Origin: a virus
Length of the DNA stretch: 53,185 bases
Strand: one strand, 5' to 3'
IMG/VR virus record: IMGVR_UViG_3300046740_000679
Span: 1 to 53,185 of that record
Below, one piece after another: positions 13,819 to 20,722 of the stretch. Positions within the stretch are counted from its first letter, which is position 1, and every line of letters begins with the position of its first letter. Both the position numbers and the translations under genes were made by a program. The notes beneath the pieces are model-generated. The model was not told where the DNA came from. It saw nothing but the letters and a program-made list of their open reading frames with translations, and did no database searches.

Positions 13819-13985
13819 CCCTCTTCCCCATTCCTTTCGAACCACGCGATCAGAGCTTGGCGGGTCACGCGCAGGTGGCGGCCGACCCAGTGATGTTTCA
13901 TCTCGTGCATGCGGAGATAGGCCGTGCTCACGGGAACGCGGAGCTCGGCGGCGACGTCGTCGACGGTGAGGAGATCGAGCGCCAC
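13611..13985 (-). CDS. Excisionase-like (MerR/Xis-type) DNA-binding protein
   Basis: Residues 1-50 (LLTVDDVAAELRVPVSTAYL, then GRHLRVTRQALIAWFERN) form the small winged helix of excisionase or AlpA-type proteins that bind attachment sites or repress promoters. The start is GTG 13985. The open frame goes on for 75 Ser/Arg/Pro-rich residues inside the integrase coding sequence, which is probably not a meaningful fold. Xis next to int is the standard arrangement. Confidence 0.65.
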   Translation of the reverse strand: MALDLLTVDDVAAELRVPVSTAYLRMHEMKHHWVGRHLRVTRQALIAWFERNGEEGCNRSSATQDSSGEARPSGPMSSDRPDERSERAPSAPTKLRPSRARTSSSASPPIHVTQPRRRRASPAR

Positions 13986-13986
13986 G

Positions 13987-14154
13987 TCAGGCCCCCGTCG
14001 TGTTCTTCGGCGACTCGCCGGGTCGCTTGGCCGCCTTGCGCACTTCTTCGATCGCCCACTCGCCGAGCTTCGTCGCGACCGCGGTCACGATCGCGGCGGC
14101 GGCCGTGATGGCGAGGTAGCGGCGGTTCTCACCGTTCGCGGAGATCATCGTCAT
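13987..14154 (-). CDS. Small single-span membrane protein, 55 residues
   Basis: ATG 14154 is preceded by GGAAGGA with a six-base spacer; ATG 14160 is in frame but too close to that site. One hydrophobic helix (YLAITAAAAIVTAVATKLGE) is followed by a basic amphipathic tail (WAIEEVRKAAKRPGESPKN). The stop lies two bases before the xis GTG. Function unknown. Confidence 0.55.
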   Translation of the reverse strand: MTMISANGENRRYLAITAAAAIVTAVATKLGEWAIEEVRKAAKRPGESPKNTTGA

Positions 14155-14212
14155 ATCCATTCCTTCCGTACGTCTTCAGCCACTGCGTTCGCTTGCGACG
14201 AGCCCGCGCCCC

Positions 14213-14464
14213 CTATCGAGTCGGGCTCGTCGCAAACGATCGAATCGCCGCGAGGCCCCCCACGCTCGAAGGAAGGACGGGGGAGCGGAGCCCTCTTCCT
14301 TCGAGCGTGGGGACGGCACCGGCGATTCTTCGGGCCACATACCGGCGATGTGGTGACCCCGACGAAGCATTGCGGCTATCGGTCAGCGCGTGGGTAATGA
14401 GCCCGTCCGCGCGAACCGCCTCACCGCTCCGCAGCGTCGATCCCGAATCTTGGACGATGATCAC
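14213..14464 (-). CDS. Doubtful small gene running through a hairpin
   Basis: 83 codons from ATG 14464, which overlaps the preceding stop (ATGA). The first ~30 residues (MIIVQDSGSTLRSGEAVRAD) look codon-like, but the rest crosses the perfect inverted repeat at 14258-14312 and has no pattern. The start coupling is the only support. If real, the product may end in the hairpin region by frameshift or be non-functional. Confidence 0.25.
   Translation of the reverse strand: MIIVQDSGSTLRSGEAVRADGLITHALTDSRNASSGSPHRRYVARRIAGAVPTLEGRGLRSPVLPSSVGGLAAIRSFATSPTR
14258..14312. terminator. Long perfect hairpin, possible bidirectional terminator or structural element
   Basis: CCCCACGCTCGAAGGAA (14258-14274) is perfectly complementary to TTCCTTCGAGCGTGGGG (14296-14312), with one more G-C and one G-U pair inside and a loop of about 19 bases. 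This is the longest perfect inverted repeat I noticed. It lies downstream of the CII-like transcript and upstream of the int/xis genes, where a terminator or attenuator would separate immediate-early and integration genes. No T-run follows on either strand, so intrinsic termination is not certain. Confidence 0.45.
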
Positions 14465-14709
14465 GCGACGCTCCGCCGCGACGTCGTCGCCTCTTCATCG
14501 TGAAAGTCGAGGTGCTGGCTGAACGACCACGCGACGAGGCGCGGCGCGAGCTCGGAACGCCACGCGACGGCGACGCCCGTCTCGAGGTCGACGAGGATTG
14601 AACCTAAAGGCGCGCGCTCGGCCTCTTCGGCGCACGTGGCAATGAAGGGCGAAACTGCGTCTATCTCGGCGAGGATGTCGCCTCCGTTCTGGATGTAATA
14701 ACGACCCAT
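14461..14709 (-). CDS. Hypothetical protein, 82 residues
   Basis: ATG 14709 (MGRYYIQNGGDILAEIDAVS) with GGGAGG upstream. The protein has an N-terminal beta strand pair and then IVDLETGVAVAWR-like strands, so it may be a small beta-rich fold. It lies between the CII-like gene and the hairpin. No family recognised. About 95 bases upstream are non-coding. Confidence 0.55.
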   Translation of the reverse strand: MGRYYIQNGGDILAEIDAVSPFIATCAEEAERAPLGSILVDLETGVAVAWRSELAPRLVAWSFSQHLDFHDEEATTSRRSVA

Positions 14710-14802
14710 GGTTCCTCCCTTCCCCACTTCACGCTTGGCCAGTCGCCGGGCCCTTCACACGCTTTCAGTCACCGCTGATCGCCACGTCATTTTTCGCGAC
14801 CG

Positions 14803-15186
14803 CTAGTCGTTGTCCGCCGACGACGTGTCGATGACTTGGAGCACCGCGCGGAGCGCATCGCGCACAAGATTGCGGCACGCCGGACCGCCATCGGCGGCGA
14901 GTGCGACGGCGACGTCGAGACGAAGGCCGTTACTCCCCTCGGGCGACGTCCACTGTTGAACGAGACGACGAGAAACCCCCGCGGCGGCGGCGACTTGGCG
15001 CTGCGAGGCGTGCTCCTCGATCGCGCAACGAAGGATGCTCGCGACAACGAGCTTCGAATACGCAAACGAGGTCGCGCGAATGGGTCCACCCACGCGTTTC
15101 GCGCGCACGTGCACTCGGTGAACAGTGGCCACTTCGGCCACCATTGCGGACGCGGCGGGAAAGCTGGAAGAAGACGCGTGGGCCAT
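14803..15186 (-). CDS. CII-like or early regulator with helix-turn-helix
   Basis: 127 residues from ATG 15186 with GGAGG upstream. Residues about 55-90 (HASQRQVAAAAGVSRRLVQQ, then WTSPEGSNGLRLDVAVALAA) form a helix-turn-helix with the 'QRQVAAAAGVS...V.QW' spacing seen in CII/Cro-type phage regulators. It is the second gene of the leftward transcript after the Cro-like gene, the place of cII in lambda. It could activate the int or repressor promoter; that is inference from place and fold. Confidence 0.55.
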   Translation of the reverse strand: MAHASSSSFPAASAMVAEVATVHRVHVRAKRVGGPIRATSFAYSKLVVASILRCAIEEHASQRQVAAAAGVSRRLVQQWTSPEGSNGLRLDVAVALAADGGPACRNLVRDALRAVLQVIDTSSADND

Positions 15187-15188
15187 GA

Positions 15189-15422
15189 TCAACCTCCGTC
15201 CGTTCCGGTGCGCGCGGGCTCGGTCAGGGCGGCTGGCTCCTCGATGGCCGGCTCCGCCCACGCTTCGAGAGGCACACCTGCTTCGCGGCGGATCGCGACG
15301 ATGTGCCTCGCCGTAGGAGTCGTGCCGTTGCACCAGTTGCTGACCGTCGCCTGGCGCACCTTCAGCCGCTTTGCCAGCGCCTCTTGCGTGGTCTGCGTGA
15401 GCCGCATCCACTCGCGCAGCAT
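15189..15422 (-). CDS. Cro-like repressor (XRE/HTH)
   Basis: 77 residues from ATG 15422, with AAGGG eight bases upstream; ATG 15446 is also in frame but would be almost leaderless. The HTH is clear: LTQTTQEALAKRLKVRQATV then SNWCNGTTPTARHIVAIRRE. It is the first leftward gene, divergent from the CI-like gene, so it fits Cro: repressor of the CI promoter and director of lytic growth. The acidic C-terminus is short. Confidence 0.75.
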   Translation of the reverse strand: MLREWMRLTQTTQEALAKRLKVRQATVSNWCNGTTPTARHIVAIRREAGVPLEAWAEPAIEEPAALTEPARTGTDGG

Positions 15423-15451
15423 CAGCGTGCCCTTCGTGATCACCATGCAAC

Positions 15452-15482
15452 GACTGATAACAGTCGTCTGTTCGACAGTCAA
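15452..15482 (-). promoter_or_regulatory. Leftward early promoter with overlapping operators
   Basis: On the minus strand TTGACT (15482-15477) is followed after 17 bases by TATCAG (15459-15454), a good sigma70-type promoter for the Cro-like operon. GACTGATAACAGTC (15452-15465), a perfect 5-bp inverted repeat, covers the -10 box, and CTGT-TCG-ACAG (15468-15478) lies in the spacer. These are likely operators of the CI- and Cro-like proteins. A near copy of the second operator (CTGTTGACAG) lies at the rightward promoter near 16370. Confidence 0.65.
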
Positions 15483-15530
15483 GCGTGTACTAGTAATTCC
15501 CCATCAATTGACGCGAGACCGTATATTCCA

Positions 15531-16037
15531 ATGACACTCATGTCGCCGACGCCAAAGAAGCCAGGCGCATCAACCTTCTCTCCTGAAGAGGTCGCGAAGC
15601 TTCGCGACGTGGCGAAACGCGTCCACGCGGAAAAGTTCGGCGGCAACCAAAGCGCGATGGCCCGCGCGTTTGGCGTTCGTCAATCCGCGGTTCGGCGTTG
15701 GGTCACGAAGGATTCCGAGGATGCGGGCGGGATGAGCTACGGCATCGCGCGCAAGCTTTGTGAGATGGACGGGACTACACTAGAGTCCGCTCTCGGCTGG
15801 CCCGCGTCCAGGGGGGACGACATGACGCAACGTGGCGATGCGATCGGTCGCGAATCGGTGACCGACCCTGAGCTCGCGCTCGCATTGGGTCACAATTACG
15901 GCCGCTGGCACGAGGCTGTCGTCGCGGCGGCGGTAGTGCTTGCGCGGAGAGGAGAGCGGCATTCCAAAGTTGAATGGCAGGCCCTTCTCGACGAATTGCA
16001 AAGCCGTATCGCGGACATGCTCGATCGTAAGAGCTAG
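15531..16037 (+). CDS. CI-like phage repressor (HTH)
   Basis: 168 residues, divergent from the Cro-like gene. The HTH lies at about 30-70 (FGGNQSAMARAFGVRQSAVR, RWVTKDSEDAGGMSYGIARK). The C-terminal part is helical and lacks the S24 Ser-Lys peptidase motifs of lambda CI, so RecA-mediated self-cleavage is not expected. The start is ATG 15531; ATG 15540 is possible. A TATATT box at 15522-15527 lies so close that the mRNA may be nearly leaderless, like lambda cI from PRM. It likely maintains lysogeny from the operators at 15452-15478 and 16370-16380. Confidence 0.65.
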   Translation: MTLMSPTPKKPGASTFSPEEVAKLRDVAKRVHAEKFGGNQSAMARAFGVRQSAVRRWVTKDSEDAGGMSYGIARKLCEMDGTTLESALGWPASRGDDMTQRGDAIGRESVTDPELALALGHNYGRWHEAVVAAAVVLARRGERHSKVEWQALLDELQSRIADMLDRKS

Positions 16038-16337
16038 GTGCAACAAAAAGTTGGGCCGTTCCGCGTTGCAGAGCTGAAACATCTGGGCATACAGTTGCGC
16101 GTTATGGCTGCAGCTCAAGCTCTCCAACTTCCGCCGCTTACGTTTGATGACAAGCGTTCCCGGTTCGCGCAGGCCCTCGGTCTTTGCCGTGCATTTTGGC
16201 CGGCGCGCTGGTCGGAGACGACGCTCGCTGCTGCAGGGGAAATGCACGAGTGCCTTGCGCCCGAGACGCTCCCGGAGGGGCTCGACGAGATCGAGGCGCG
16301 GTGGGCGCCGCTATTAGTGTCGGCTAAGCGTCTGTAG
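16038..16337 (+). CDS. Hypothetical protein downstream of the repressor
   Basis: 99 residues from GTG 16038, directly after the CI stop; ATG 16104 is an alternative start. Helical and mildly basic in the middle (TFDDKRSRFAQALGLCRAFW). No family recognised. It could be part of the lysogeny operon, such as an immunity or exclusion gene, from position only. Confidence 0.4.
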   Translation: MQQKVGPFRVAELKHLGIQLRVMAAAQALQLPPLTFDDKRSRFAQALGLCRAFWPARWSETTLAAAGEMHECLAPETLPEGLDEIEARWAPLLVSAKRL

Positions 16338-16371
16338 ATACGTGCACTTATTGCTTTCTATCAGAGTACTG

Positions 16372-16400
16372 TTGACAGTCTATTAGTTAGGTAATAGATT
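16372..16400 (+). promoter_or_regulatory. Rightward early promoter with operator
   Basis: TTGACA (16372-16377), a 17-base spacer and TAGATT (16395-16400) make a near-consensus sigma70 promoter for the plus-strand recombination operon. The operator-like CTGTTGACAGTC (16369-16380) covers the -35 box and differs from the site at 15468-15480 (CTGTTCGACAGTC) by one inserted base, so the same repressor probably controls both promoters. The local sequence is more AT-rich than its surroundings. Confidence 0.7.
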
Positions 16401-16422
16401 CTTCTCCGTGGAGGGAAGGATC

Positions 16423-16563
16423 TTGAACCACGACGACAACGACCACGGCACGCCCTGCCGCGATTGCGGCGGTCTCGATCACACCGACGACTGCCTCGAC
16501 ATTCGCGACCGTCGCGAGGCCCGCGAGGACAAGGCCGCCGACTTCTATCGAGGTGCGCGATGA
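16423..16563 (+). CDS. Small zinc-binding protein, first early gene
   Basis: 46 residues from TTG 16423, preceded by GAGGGAAGGA. CRDCGGLDHTDDCLD has Cys, Cys, His and Cys in order, consistent with one zinc site; the C-terminus is charged (RDRREAREDKAADFYRGAR). It is coupled by ATGA to the next gene. It is the first gene after the rightward promoter. Confidence 0.5.
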   Translation: MNHDDNDHGTPCRDCGGLDHTDDCLDIRDRREAREDKAADFYRGAR

Positions 16564-16898
16564 CCCTCTTCGCCTTCCGCTCCCTCGTGGGCGAGCTCGG
16601 GCAGCGCGAGGACGGCGACCCGATCGTCGTCGACGCCCCGACGCGTGAAGAGGCTGCGGCGCGCCTTCCGCGTGTCGGCTTCTACGCGATGCTCGAGGCG
16701 CGCTGCGCCGGGTGCTGCACGCCGCTCCTCGTCCGCGAGCGCCACGAGTGCGCCGCGTGCGCGAGCCTCGAAGACGACGAGCCTACGCAGCCGATGAAGC
16801 GGCCGTCGTTCGTCGACGGGCTCGTCGAGTCCGTGAGCGAGACGCGCATCGCGGTCGACGCGCGGTGTGAATCGATTCGCCGGAGGGCTGCGCGATGA
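16560..16898 (+). CDS. Hypothetical early protein with CxxC motifs
   Basis: 112 residues, ATG 16560. Central cysteines CAGCC (about 50) and CAACAS (about 65) suggest a zinc-binding loop; it ends in a basic stretch. It is coupled to the genes on both sides (ATGA at 16895-16898). Function unknown. Confidence 0.5.
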   Translation: MTLFAFRSLVGELGQREDGDPIVVDAPTREEAAARLPRVGFYAMLEARCAGCCTPLLVRERHECAACASLEDDEPTQPMKRPSFVDGLVESVSETRIAVDARCESIRRRAAR

Positions 16899-17161
16899 AC
16901 ATGCTTGAGCGACAACTCGCGGGGTCGATCTCGCTCGGGCGTCAGAACCGCGCGGCGAAGGGGCTGCGCGACGCGTGGGCGCGGTATCAGCACGCGCTCT
17001 CCGTCAAGGCGAAGTATCGGCACGGTGCGTCGCCGATGGCCGACCTCGAGGTGAGTCGTTCGGCGGAGGCCTTCGCGGAGATCGCCGCCGCGGCGCTCGG
17101 GCTCGAGACGAACAAGATCGTCGTCCTGCGCACGACCATCTCGGACGAGGACACCGAGTGA
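16895..17161 (+). CDS. Hypothetical early protein, 88 residues
   Basis: Begins MNMLERQLAGSISLGRQNRA. It has a basic N-terminal helix followed by an acidic C-terminus (LETNKIVVLRTTISDEDTE). It is coupled to neighbours. No family recognised. Confidence 0.5.
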   Translation: MNMLERQLAGSISLGRQNRAAKGLRDAWARYQHALSVKAKYRHGASPMADLEVSRSAEAFAEIAAAALGLETNKIVVLRTTISDEDTE

Positions 17162-17331
17162 GCGCCGTCGTGAAGACGTGCGGATGCGGCTCCGAGCTCA
17201 CCGCCGAGGCGTGGAGCGCTCTCCCGTTCGTCGGCATTCAGGACCTCGGGGAGGGTGAGCGCGCCGAGCTTCGAAACCATGACTGCGGCTCGACGATCGC
17301 GATCGAGCTTTCACCGGGAGACGGCGAATGA
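17158..17331 (+). CDS. Small hypothetical protein with CGCG
   Basis: 57 residues from GTG 17158 (GTGA overlap). One CGCG near the start and one Cys near residue 42 (HDCGSTIAI) may bind zinc. No further clue. Confidence 0.4.
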   Translation: MSAVVKTCGCGSELTAEAWSALPFVGIQDLGEGERAELRNHDCGSTIAIELSPGDGE

Positions 17332-17462
17332 AGTTCAGCGTTCGTTCAAGGCTGGTGTGGCTCGCGATGATGCACGGCGTCTGTCCGCTGGCCGCGTTCG
17401 AGATGACGGCGCTCGAGTTTGCGGCGCGGCTTCGGGCTGCGCGCCAAGGGAGAATGTCATGA
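17328..17462 (+). CDS. Tiny early gene, 44 residues
   Basis: ATG 17328 overlaps the previous stop, and the stop overlaps the Bet start (ATGA 17459-17462). The peptide (MKFSVRSRLVWLAMMHGVCP) is hydrophobic and basic, possibly a small helix. Coupling is the main evidence for it. Confidence 0.4.
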   Translation: MKFSVRSRLVWLAMMHGVCPLAAFEMTALEFAARLRAARQGRMS

Positions 17463-18367
17463 CGACGACGAACGGCGCCGCGACCACGCTCGCGCGCAAA
17501 GACGACAACTTTTTCGACGACGAGACGATCGGCCTTATCCGCCGAACGATCGTGCCGGGCGCGACGGACGACGAATTCATGTCGCTGATGGCGGTCGCGC
17601 GCCTCCGTCGCCTGAACCCGCTCTTGAAGCAGATCCACTTCGTGAAGCGGCAGACGTACGACGACACCGCGAAGGAATACGTCATGCGCTGGGCGTTCCA
17701 GGTCGCGATTGACGGCTTTCGCCTGATCGCCGAGCGCACGGGCGCGTACGACGGCCAGGACGAGCCGGAGTACGAGCTCGCACCCGACGGCTCGATCATC
17801 CGCTGCCGCGTGAAGATCTACCGCAACGACAAGACGCGTCCCTTTGTGGGCATCGCCGACTGGACCGAATTCGTGCAGAAGAAGCGCGACGGCGGCGTCA
17901 CCGCCATGTGGCGAGACAAGCCGCGCCTTATGCTCGCGAAGTGCGCCGAAGCGATGGGGTTCCGCAAGGCGTTCCCGGAAGAGACGTCGGGCTTCTACAT
18001 CGAAGAGGAGATGAAGCGCGACGAGATGGAGGGCGAGGTCGTCCCGACGCTCGGTGGCACCGTGAACGGCAAGCGCGCGACGACGACGGCCGCTCCTACG
18101 ACGCCGAAGCAACTCGCGAGCGCCGAGGCATCGAAGGCCGCGGCCGCGGAGCTCCTCAAGGCGCTCGAGACGTGCGACGAGCGCGCGGGCGTGCTCCGCA
18201 TCGGCGCACAGATCGACGAGCGGGCGACGCGCGGCGAGCTCCTCATCCAAGATCGCGCGACGTGCCTCGGCGGCTACACGGATGCGCTGAAGCGGGTCGC
18301 CAAGCCAAGGTCGCCGCCGGCCACGCCTCCTGCGAATGCGCCGCCCGCGCAAGGAGGTGTCGCGTGA
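17459..18367 (+). CDS. bet: Bet/RecT-type single-strand annealing protein
   Basis: 302 residues. The N-terminal half is typical of phage recombination protein Bet: IGLIRRTIVPGATDDEFMSL, LNPLLKQIHFVKRQ, RWAFQVAIDGFRLIAERTGA, and later MWRDKPRLMLAKCAEAMGFR with KAFPEETSGFYIEEEM. Bet anneals complementary single strands exposed by a partner exonuclease for recombination and replication. The variable Ala/Pro-rich C-terminus is usual. The exonuclease is the next gene, GTGA-coupled, so the pair is a lambda Red-like module. Confidence 0.93.
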   Translation: MTTTNGAATTLARKDDNFFDDETIGLIRRTIVPGATDDEFMSLMAVARLRRLNPLLKQIHFVKRQTYDDTAKEYVMRWAFQVAIDGFRLIAERTGAYDGQDEPEYELAPDGSIIRCRVKIYRNDKTRPFVGIADWTEFVQKKRDGGVTAMWRDKPRLMLAKCAEAMGFRKAFPEETSGFYIEEEMKRDEMEGEVVPTLGGTVNGKRATTTAAPTTPKQLASAEASKAAAAELLKALETCDERAGVLRIGAQIDERATRGELLIQDRATCLGGYTDALKRVAKPRSPPATPPANAPPAQGGVA

Positions 18368-19521
18368 ACCTCTCTGGCTCGAAGCTCGCGCTTCTTCCCT
18401 CCTGCCAATACTTCGCCCGCGACGACGTCGAGCGCCGCGATCTCGAGACGCGCGACGCCGTCATGGGCCGCGCGGGCCACACCGTCAGTGAACGCATCAT
18501 CGACGGCGTCGTGATCGACCTTCCCAGTGTCATCGCGATGCACGGTCTGACGGAAGCGGAGGGGCTCACGATCGAGCGAAAGATCCCCGCCGTTCGCGAC
18601 TTCATCGAGAAGAACCGGAACTGGTCGTGGCGCTCCGAGATCGCCTTTGGCTACAACTTCGAGACCGGCGAAGGCGTCGAGCTTCCGAAGGGCGAATATC
18701 ACCGCGACTATCGCCAGTGCCCGCCCGGCTTCGTGCCGATGACACTCGACGTCGTCGGCGTTACGCAGGTCGAGGTCGACGGCATCAGGACGCCGTGCGC
18801 GTTCGTCCTCGATTGGAAGTGGGGCTACGGCGAATCGGTCGACGCCCCCCGCAATAACGGCCAACTCTGCGGGCAAGCGCTCGCCGTCGCGGCGGCGTAC
18901 GCGTGCGATCTCGTGCTCGTCGTCGTCGCGCACGTCCGTGACGACATCGTCGAGCTGAAGGAATCGCTCTTCGATCCCGTGACGCTCGCCAAGGTGCACA
19001 CGGAAGGCGCCGAGCGTATCGCGAAGATCCCGACGTCGCAGCCGCAACCGGGATCCCATTGCACGCGGAAGTTCTGCAACGCGATCCATGCATGCCCCGA
19101 AACGGTGCGTGCCATGGCGAGCGTCGAAGAGACCGCGCTCGCGGCGCCGGCGCCCTTCAAGCTGACGCCGAACATCGTGTCACCCGAGCATGCGGCGTGG
19201 ATGATCGACGCGCGCGCGGCGTGCCGGAAGGCACTCGACATCATCGACGACGCGCTCGAGCATTACGCCGACGAGATCGGCGGCATTCCGCACGACGGCG
19301 GCACCTGGCAGAAGGTGCTCGTTCCGACGGAGACGCCCGATCTCACCGTGCCGGGCGCGATCGCAACCCTCGAGGCGATGGGTCTCGGCCACGCGGTCAA
19401 GCCGTCGACGAACTGGAAGGCGCTCGGCAAGCAAGCGGCCGACGCGCGCGAAGCGCTCCGCGTGCTCGGGGCGCTGAAGAAGAACACGCAGGCTCGCTAC
19501 GAAGACCGAAAGGCTGGATGA
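18364..19521 (+). CDS. PD-(D/E)XK exonuclease, partner of Bet
   Basis: 385 residues from GTG 18364. The nuclease core includes RAGHTVSERIIDG near the start, a Glu-containing strand (EIAFGYNFETGEGVEL), and the D-x-K motif in AFVLDWKWGYGES (Asp-Trp-Lys). A Cys cluster HCTRKFCNAIHAC (C-x4-C-x5-C) near residue 240 may carry an Fe-S or zinc site as in Cas4/AddB-type nucleases. It would resect double-strand ends to 3' single strands for Bet. A helical C-terminus completes it. Family broadly DUF2800/PDDEXK_1. Confidence 0.85.
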   Translation: MNLSGSKLALLPSCQYFARDDVERRDLETRDAVMGRAGHTVSERIIDGVVIDLPSVIAMHGLTEAEGLTIERKIPAVRDFIEKNRNWSWRSEIAFGYNFETGEGVELPKGEYHRDYRQCPPGFVPMTLDVVGVTQVEVDGIRTPCAFVLDWKWGYGESVDAPRNNGQLCGQALAVAAAYACDLVLVVVAHVRDDIVELKESLFDPVTLAKVHTEGAERIAKIPTSQPQPGSHCTRKFCNAIHACPETVRAMASVEETALAAPAPFKLTPNIVSPEHAAWMIDARAACRKALDIIDDALEHYADEIGGIPHDGGTWQKVLVPTETPDLTVPGAIATLEAMGLGHAVKPSTNWKALGKQAADAREALRVLGALKKNTQARYEDRKAG

Positions 19522-19841
19522 CGATGACGCAGAAGCTGATCGAAGCCGCGCTCGCGTACGGGCGGGCGCACGCCGAATTCATCAAGCGATGGAACGCGTG
19601 GCGCGAATCAACGCCGGAAGAGTACACGCCGTCGACGGGATCGTTCGCACCGAGGCCGATCTACGTTCGTGACGTGGATCCTGCGATCGACGCTTCGAAC
19701 GCCGCAAAGGACCTCCTCTGCGTCGCCGCCGATGAGCTCTACGCCGGTTCGGCCGGCATCCTCGCCCTCGCCGACGAGGCCACAGCGCGCGAGCCGACGG
19801 CGCCGGATAGTGATCAACCCGCGACGGCGGGGGTCGTCTGA
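19518..19841 (+). CDS. Hypothetical early protein, 107 residues
   Basis: ATG 19518 (MTMTQKLIEAALAYGRAHAE) overlaps the exonuclease stop. An N-terminal helical segment and a Pro/Thr-rich middle (TPEEYTPSTGSFAPRPIYV) precede a second helix (AIDASNAAKDLLCVAADELY). No family recognised. Confidence 0.5.
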   Translation: MTMTQKLIEAALAYGRAHAEFIKRWNAWRESTPEEYTPSTGSFAPRPIYVRDVDPAIDASNAAKDLLCVAADELYAGSAGILALADEATAREPTAPDSDQPATAGVV

Positions 19842-20047
19842 TGGGCTCCCCCGCCCAGAACCCCACGCGCCGGCAAGTGCGTGAAGCAAAGCACGACGCG
19901 ATGCTCCTTCGCGCGCGCGAATACGTTGCCCGGCTCGAGACCGGGCTCGATCCGACGGTGGCCTTGCGCGCGCTCGGCGCGGCGGCCGTCGAGTGGCATC
20001 AGGCTGAGAAGCGGGCCGTCGACGGCAGAAGCACGAGGGACCAATGA
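19841..20047 (+). CDS. Small basic protein, 68 residues
   Basis: ATG 19841 overlaps the preceding stop by one base. Helical and basic (RRQVREAKHDAMLLRAREYV), with a second helix (ALRALGAAAVEWHQAEKRAV). Possibly a nucleic-acid-binding accessory of the recombination operon; no family recognised. Confidence 0.5.
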   Translation: MGSPAQNPTRRQVREAKHDAMLLRAREYVARLETGLDPTVALRALGAAAVEWHQAEKRAVDGRSTRDQ

Positions 20048-20265
20048 CCGATGCGAGAATGACGCCCGGCGATCTTCGTGCGGAAGCCGATCGCTTGGCC
20101 GCCGCGAGAGGGCCGGCTTACACCGAGGGCTACGCGGCCGGGCTCGCCGCGGCGATCGGCGCCGTCAAAGATTGGCGGTTCGAGCTGCACCCGGTCCACG
20201 AATCCTCGACGCGCGAGGTCGCCGATCTCATCATCGAGGCGATCGAAGCACTGAGGACGCGATGA
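20044..20265 (+). CDS. Small hypothetical protein, 73 residues
   Basis: ATG 20044 (ATGA). The sequence GPAYTEGYAAGLAAAIGAVK is a helix-rich unit, followed by a charged C-terminal helix. No family recognised. Confidence 0.45.
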   Translation: MTDARMTPGDLRAEADRLAAARGPAYTEGYAAGLAAAIGAVKDWRFELHPVHESSTREVADLIIEAIEALRTR

Positions 20266-20603
20266 GCGAGCGACCGACGTGTGACACCCCGGGATGCGGA
20301 GCAACTATTCCGGTTGGTGGAGAGGGGCACCCCGAGATCTGCCCTCGATGCCTGGACAGCATGAAGGAGAGCGACGCCCTCAAGGCGTCGACAATGGTCG
20401 GTTGCAAGAACGGATGCGGCGCTCAGGTGTTCGGCGGCATCTGCTCCGCCTGCGACATCAAGCTGCTCGCCGCGATCGGGCAGGCGGCGGTCGACTACGC
20501 GGACGACGTCGATTGCCTGTTCTGCGACCTAATGAGCGAGAGCAATCATTCCGAGGGTTGCCCCGTTGGCCACTACCTTGGGTTGACGGCGGTGTCGTCG
20601 TGA
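20262..20603 (+). CDS. Multi-zinc-knuckle protein
   Basis: 113 residues with four Cys pairs: CDTPGC, CPRC, CKNGC and CSAC, then CLFC near the C-terminus. The pattern suggests two or three small zinc sites. Start ATG 20262 overlaps the previous stop. It may be a nucleic-acid-binding or RNA-polymerase-interacting early protein. Confidence 0.55.
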   Translation: MSERPTCDTPGCGATIPVGGEGHPEICPRCLDSMKESDALKASTMVGCKNGCGAQVFGGICSACDIKLLAAIGQAAVDYADDVDCLFCDLMSESNHSEGCPVGHYLGLTAVSS

Positions 20604-20722
20604 CCGGCGGCTGGCACCCGGTCTCTCTCGTCGAAGTGCTCCGCGAGATCCGGCTCGCGATTCGTCGCAGCGCGCGGCGGCTCTTCGGGCCTGGCAAGAA
20701 GCGTCGGAAAGGGGGCCGCTGA
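20600..20722 (+). CDS. Small basic protein, 40 residues
   Basis: GTG 20600 overlaps the previous stop (GTGA). One helix (HPVSLVEVLREIRLAIRRSA) is followed by a strongly basic tail (RRLFGPGKKRRKGGR), suggesting nucleic-acid or membrane binding. The stop overlaps the next ATG. Confidence 0.4.
   Translation: MTGGWHPVSLVEVLREIRLAIRRSARRLFGPGKKRRKGGR

Noticed and set aside
15780-16247. 155-codon minus-strand frame opposite the CI-like gene
   Set aside because: It has no ribosome site, no family features and conflicts with the divergent promoter arrangement.
17198-18352. 384-codon minus-strand open frame opposite the Bet gene
   Set aside because: Bet is unambiguous on the plus strand; the opposite frame is Arg/Ala/Leu biased.
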